DNA of 32,807 nucleotides from Streptomyces sp. JJ36 (GTDB lineage: Bacteria > Actinomycetota > Actinomycetes > Streptomycetales > Streptomycetaceae). The stretch covers positions 1-32,807 of the forward strand of contig NZ_JACYHE010000069.1 of NCBI RefSeq assembly GCF_021696945.1, in the 5' to 3' direction. The translations under genes were made by a program, and so were the position numbers. Below the pieces are notes generated by a model. It was not told the DNA's origin. It was given only the letters and a program-made list of their open reading frames with translations, and did not search any database. Shown here one piece after another: positions 30,083 to 32,807 of this stretch; the first letter of the stretch is position 1, and each line of letters starts with the position of its first letter.

Positions 30083-30862
30083 GTGGCAGAGCGCAAGCCC
30101 ATCGAGTCCTGGCTCACCGACATGGACGGCGTGCTGATGCACGAGGGCATCCCGGTGCCCGGAGCGGACGCCTTCATCAAGCGCCTGAAGGAGTCGGGCC
30201 GCCCCTTCCTGGTGCTGACCAACAACTCCATATACACCCCGCGCGACCTGCACGCCCGGCTGGCCCGCATCGGCCTCGACGTGCCGACCGAGAACATCTG
30301 GACCTCCGCCCTGGCCACCGCGCAGTTCCTGGACGACCAGCGCCCCGGCGGCACCGCGTACGTCATCGGGGAGGCCGGGCTCACCACCGCGCTGCACGAC
30401 ATCGGCTATGTGCTCACCGACCACGCGCCGGACTACGTGGTCCTGGGCGAGACCCGCACCTACAGCTTCGAGGCGCTGACCAAGGCGATCCGGCTGATCA
30501 ACGACGGCGCCCGGTTCATCGCGACCAACCCCGACGAGACCGGGCCCTCGGCCGAGGGCGCGCTGCCCGCCACCGGTTCGGTGGCGGCGCTGATCACCAA
30601 GGCGACCGGCCGCGAGCCGTACTTCGTGGGCAAGCCCAACCCGTTGATGATGCGGGCCGGGCTGAACGCCATCGGTGCGCACTCCGAGACCACCGCGATG
30701 GTCGGCGACCGGATGGACACCGACGTGCGTGCCGGGATGGAGGCCGGCCTGGAGACCTTCCTGGTGCTCACCGGGCTCACCCGGCCGAACGAGGTCGACC
30801 TCTTCCCCTACCGGCCGTCCTCCGTGGCGGACTCGATCGCGGACCTCGTCGACCGGGTCTGA
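30083..30862 (+). CDS. nagD: NagD-like HAD-IIA family phosphatase
   Basis: A 259-residue HAD superfamily phosphatase of subclass IIA. GTG 30083 has AGGAG upstream. Motif I is TDMDGVL with the nucleophile Asp13 and acid/base Asp15; motif II is LTNNSI; the lysine and motif IV are FVGKPNPLM and MVGDRMDTDV. The large C2-type cap lies between. The closest characterised relative is E. coli NagD (UMP phosphatase), so a nucleotide or sugar phosphate is likely. Despite the name there is no dre site near it and no direct link with the GlcNAc PTS genes 15 kb away. A hairpin overlaps the stop codon. Confidence 0.92.
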   Translation: MAERKPIESWLTDMDGVLMHEGIPVPGADAFIKRLKESGRPFLVLTNNSIYTPRDLHARLARIGLDVPTENIWTSALATAQFLDDQRPGGTAYVIGEAGLTTALHDIGYVLTDHAPDYVVLGETRTYSFEALTKAIRLINDGARFIATNPDETGPSAEGALPATGSVAALITKATGREPYFVGKPNPLMMRAGLNAIGAHSETTAMVGDRMDTDVRAGMEAGLETFLVLTGLTRPNEVDLFPYRPSSVADSIADLVDRV

Positions 30863-30883
30863 CCGCCCGCCGGCCCGGGCGGT
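30862..30883 (+). terminator. Terminator overlapping the nagD stop
   Basis: ACCGCCCG / CGGGCGGT is an 8-bp perfect stem with a 6-nt loop; its first base is the last base of the TGA. Confidence 0.75.
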
Positions 30884-31064
30884 CTGTGCGCCGGCAGGAT
30901 CCGGGCCGTCTCAGCGCCCGCCGGGTCCGGGCGCCCGGACCCGGGTGCCGCCCGGGGCCGGGCGCACCCCGGCTCCCCCGGGCGGCCCACACCCGCAGTC
31001 CCAACGGAGCAGCGCCGCGTACTCCCGGGATGCGGGCCCCCGTCGCGGGACGGACCGTCGGGGC

Positions 31065-31901
31065 ATGGCCCCCCGGACACTCCCGCAGCGCGCCCGCCGC
31101 CGCTCCCGCACCGCCTGCGCCCCCCTCGTCCTGGCGGCGGCCGCTGCCGCCGTATCGGAGCCGGCGGCCGCTCCGGCCCTGGCGGCACCGCCGGCCGTCT
31201 CGGCTCCGGCGGCGGCCGCGGAGCCCGTCGCCGACGGGCTCGAGATGGCGCCGCGGAAGGTGCCGCAGGGCGGCCGGGCGGAGCTGCGGGTCCGCTTCTG
31301 CGGCACCGACACCTCCGCCCTCGCCACCTCCGTGGCCTTCGAACGGGACGTGCGGCTGCGGCCGGAACCCGGGGGCGCCGCCTCAGTGCTGACCGGCACG
31401 GCCACCGTCGCCCCGGAGGCGGAAACGGGAACCTACGCCGTCGACGTGGAGTGCGACGGCGCCACCGGTCTCGCCGAGGGCTCGTTCCGCGTGGTGCCGG
31501 GTACGACCCGTCCGGCATCGCGGCAGGCGCAGCAGGAGCCGCCGCCGGAGCCCTCGCCGGAACAGGAACCGCAGTCGCAGCAGGGGCGGCAGAACGGGCA
31601 GCTGCCGGAGCACGAGCGGCCCGCGCACGAGCGGCAGGCGGAGCCGCCGCGGCCGGCCCGGCACCAGGAACCGCACGCCCGGGAGGAGCCCCGGCCCTCC
31701 CGCGACCTGCACGCCTCACCCGTCGCCCCGGTCCGGGCGGGCGGCGGCGCCACGGCCGGGGACCGGGACGGCGCGGGTACCGGCCCCTCCGCCGCCACGG
31801 CGCTCACCCTGACCGGCGGCGCGCTGGTGCTCGGTCTGGTGTGGGCCGGGCGTCGCCGGGCGGCAGCGGGAGCGGGCGGAGGCGGGGGAGCCGTCCGATG
31901 A
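31065..31901 (+). CDS. Secreted, C-terminally anchored protein (putative sortase partner)
   Basis: A 278-residue protein of no named family. An Arg-rich n-region and an Ala/Val-rich hydrophobic stretch form a signal peptide ending near APALAAP. Residues ~55-145 look like an Ig-like beta domain with two Cys (RVRFCGTD and VDVECDGATG). Next comes a ~90-residue Pro/Glu/Gln/His/Arg-rich linker (EPPPEPSPEQEPQSQQ), then a C-terminal membrane span (ALTLTGGALVLGLVWAG) with an RRR stop. The layout is that of wall proteins, but no LPXTG or LAXTG precedes the span. ATG 31065 lacks a Shine-Dalgarno. Its stop overlaps the sortase ATG (ATGA), so the pair is translationally coupled. Confidence 0.82.
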   Translation: MAPRTLPQRARRRSRTACAPLVLAAAAAAVSEPAAAPALAAPPAVSAPAAAAEPVADGLEMAPRKVPQGGRAELRVRFCGTDTSALATSVAFERDVRLRPEPGGAASVLTGTATVAPEAETGTYAVDVECDGATGLAEGSFRVVPGTTRPASRQAQQEPPPEPSPEQEPQSQQGRQNGQLPEHERPAHERQAEPPRPARHQEPHAREEPRPSRDLHASPVAPVRAGGGATAGDRDGAGTGPSAATALTLTGGALVLGLVWAGRRRAAAGAGGGGGAVR

Positions 31902-32587
31902 GCGAGGAGGCGTCCGCGGCGGTGCGGCCGGAGTCCACCGCCCGGGGCCGCCTGATCACCGGCACGGTGTGGGCGCTGCTGGTGCTCGGCCTCTGGCTGT
32001 GGGGCCGGGTGGCCGGGGACGGCGTGCCGGGCGGGCCCGCGCTGGGCGACGTCTCGGCGGCGGGCCGCCAGTTCGCCGGCGGTGAGCCGCTGCCCGCGCC
32101 GCACGACCCGCTGGACGGTGTCACCCGTCCGGTGCGGCTGGACATCGACGCGCTGGACGTGCACGCGCCCGTGGTGGGAACCGGCCTGGACGCCGACGGC
32201 GGGATCGCGGCGCCGCCGTACGCACGGGCGGAGTCGGTGGGCTGGTACGAGGCCGGACCGGTGCCCGGGGAGGAGGGTGCCGCCCTGGTCGTCGGGCACG
32301 TCGACACCGACGAGCGACGTGCGGTCTTCTACCCGCTGAGCACCGCCGAGCCGGGCACCCGGGTCGAGGTCACCGGCGCGGACGGGACGGTGACGGAGTT
32401 CGTGGTGGAGCGGGTCGACGTCGTGCAGCGCGAGCGGTTCGACGCCGACCGGGCCTACGGGCCGCGGCAGGAGGGCCGCGCCGAGCTCCGCCTGATCACC
32501 TGTGGCGGCACCTTCGACCGGGCGCGGCGGACCTACACCTCCAACGTCGTGGTCTCCGCCTACCTCACCGGCACCCGGGAGGGGTGA
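31898..32587 (+). CDS. Class F sortase
   Basis: A 229-residue actinobacterial class F sortase, a membrane-anchored cysteine transpeptidase that cleaves a sorting signal and joins the protein to the envelope. An N-terminal span (about 19-38) anchors it. The catalytic His134 lies in VVGHVDT, Cys202 in LRLITCGGTFD, and the Arg is in the following RARRTYTSNVVVSAY (Arg210 or 211). PVRLDIDALDVHAPVVGTGL is the usual first strand. Its ATG overlaps the stop of the secreted protein by four bases. The product of that gene is the natural candidate substrate, although its sorting motif is not evident. Confidence 0.93.
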   Translation: MSEEASAAVRPESTARGRLITGTVWALLVLGLWLWGRVAGDGVPGGPALGDVSAAGRQFAGGEPLPAPHDPLDGVTRPVRLDIDALDVHAPVVGTGLDADGGIAAPPYARAESVGWYEAGPVPGEEGAALVVGHVDTDERRAVFYPLSTAEPGTRVEVTGADGTVTEFVVERVDVVQRERFDADRAYGPRQEGRAELRLITCGGTFDRARRTYTSNVVVSAYLTGTREG

Positions 32588-32720
32588 GCCCCGCGGAGCC
32601 GTACGCCGGGAGTGCGCTGCTCCGACCGGCGTAACCGGCTCCGGCGGCTCCCGGGACGCCGCCCGGCGCTGTGCCAGGATGACGCCGACCCGGACCACGT
32701 CGTCTGTCGAGGGGGAGTGG

Positions 32721-32807
32721 ATGCAGGGCCCATCCGCCGGCCGCGCGGGACGCCGCGCCCACCGCCCGCCGCGGCCGGCCGCGCGCCGTCGCCGCCCCGC
32801 CCGGGCC
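32721..32807 (+). CDS. Start of an unidentified gene (3' partial)
   Basis: ATG 32721 has GAGGGGGAG immediately upstream, and a CAGGAT hexamer about 40 bp before it could be a -10 element. The 29 visible residues are Arg/Pro/Ala-rich and cannot be assigned. A GTG four bases upstream is in another frame, so even the frame is not certain. The gene continues past the window end. Confidence 0.4.
   Translation, partial: MQGPSAGRAGRRAHRPPRPAARRRRPARA

Overview
The window is high-GC, densely packed actinobacterial chromosome, almost certainly Streptomyces. The reasons are the extreme GC bias at third codon positions, GTG starts, DasR-type operators around an N-acetylglucosamine PTS, the CysO/CysM/Mec cysteine locus, an orphan GroES and a class F sortase. 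From memory, the gene order resembles the S. coelicolor core region around SCO2890-SCO2925. Most of it is housekeeping backbone. Accessory-looking elements are a double-HNH protein wedged between a tRNA-Leu gene and bcp, and a decayed ABC-2 permease remnant.

Layout. 1-2.1 kb: two Pro/Gly-rich RDD membrane proteins (the first cut by the window edge) and a small convergent membrane protein. 2.4-4.8 kb: a secreted M6 (immune inhibitor A) metalloprotease with a strong terminator. 4.9-7.6 kb: a hypothetical gene, then pncA and pncB (NAD salvage) on the minus strand. 7.8-8.7 kb: clpS and a DUF2017 gene. 9.1-10.6 kb: an AGCS sodium:alanine/glycine symporter behind a 400-bp leader with a tiny Cys-rich ORF and a perfect Crp-type palindrome. 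10.7-12.8 kb: mec, a Cys-containing leader peptide, cysO and cysM. 12.9-14.2 kb: a membrane hypothetical and an MBL-fold hydrolase. 14.4-16.2 kb: divergent PTS EIIC and EIIB genes with four dre-like DasR sites. 16.3-18.4 kb: rph, a small lipoprotein-like gene, rdgB and tRNA-Leu(UAG). 18.4-20.2 kb: the double-HNH gene and bcp. 20.4-21.6 kb: a DUF3618 gene, an orphan GroES, and a Gdx/SugE guanidinium exporter under a guanidine-III riboswitch. 21.7-24.1 kb: a class A penicillin-binding protein. 24.3-27.3 kb: the ABC-2 remnant, an SGNH hydrolase and a DUF445 protein. 27.5-30.9 kb: a fumarylacetoacetase-family gene, a Gfo/Idh/MocA oxidoreductase and a NagD-like HAD phosphatase. 31.1-32.6 kb: a secreted wall-type protein translationally coupled to a class F sortase. 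The last gene is cut by the window end.

Themes. Several genes (pncB, clpS, mec, the cys leader, rph, rdgB, the GroES paralogue) have a TANNNT-like -10 element 6-8 nt before the start codon, which predicts leaderless mRNAs. Regulation by metabolites is prominent: guanidine (riboswitch), GlcNAc metabolism (DasR/dre), cysteine (leader peptide) and perhaps cAMP (two perfect TGTGA-N6-TCACA palindromes). I see no CRISPR array, insertion sequence, prophage or biosynthetic gene cluster. The best candidates for under-described biology are the double-HNH protein with three SHF repeats, the cysteine leader with a CysO masked by a Ser-Arg tail, and the Cys-rich mini-ORF plus Crp palindrome before the symporter.
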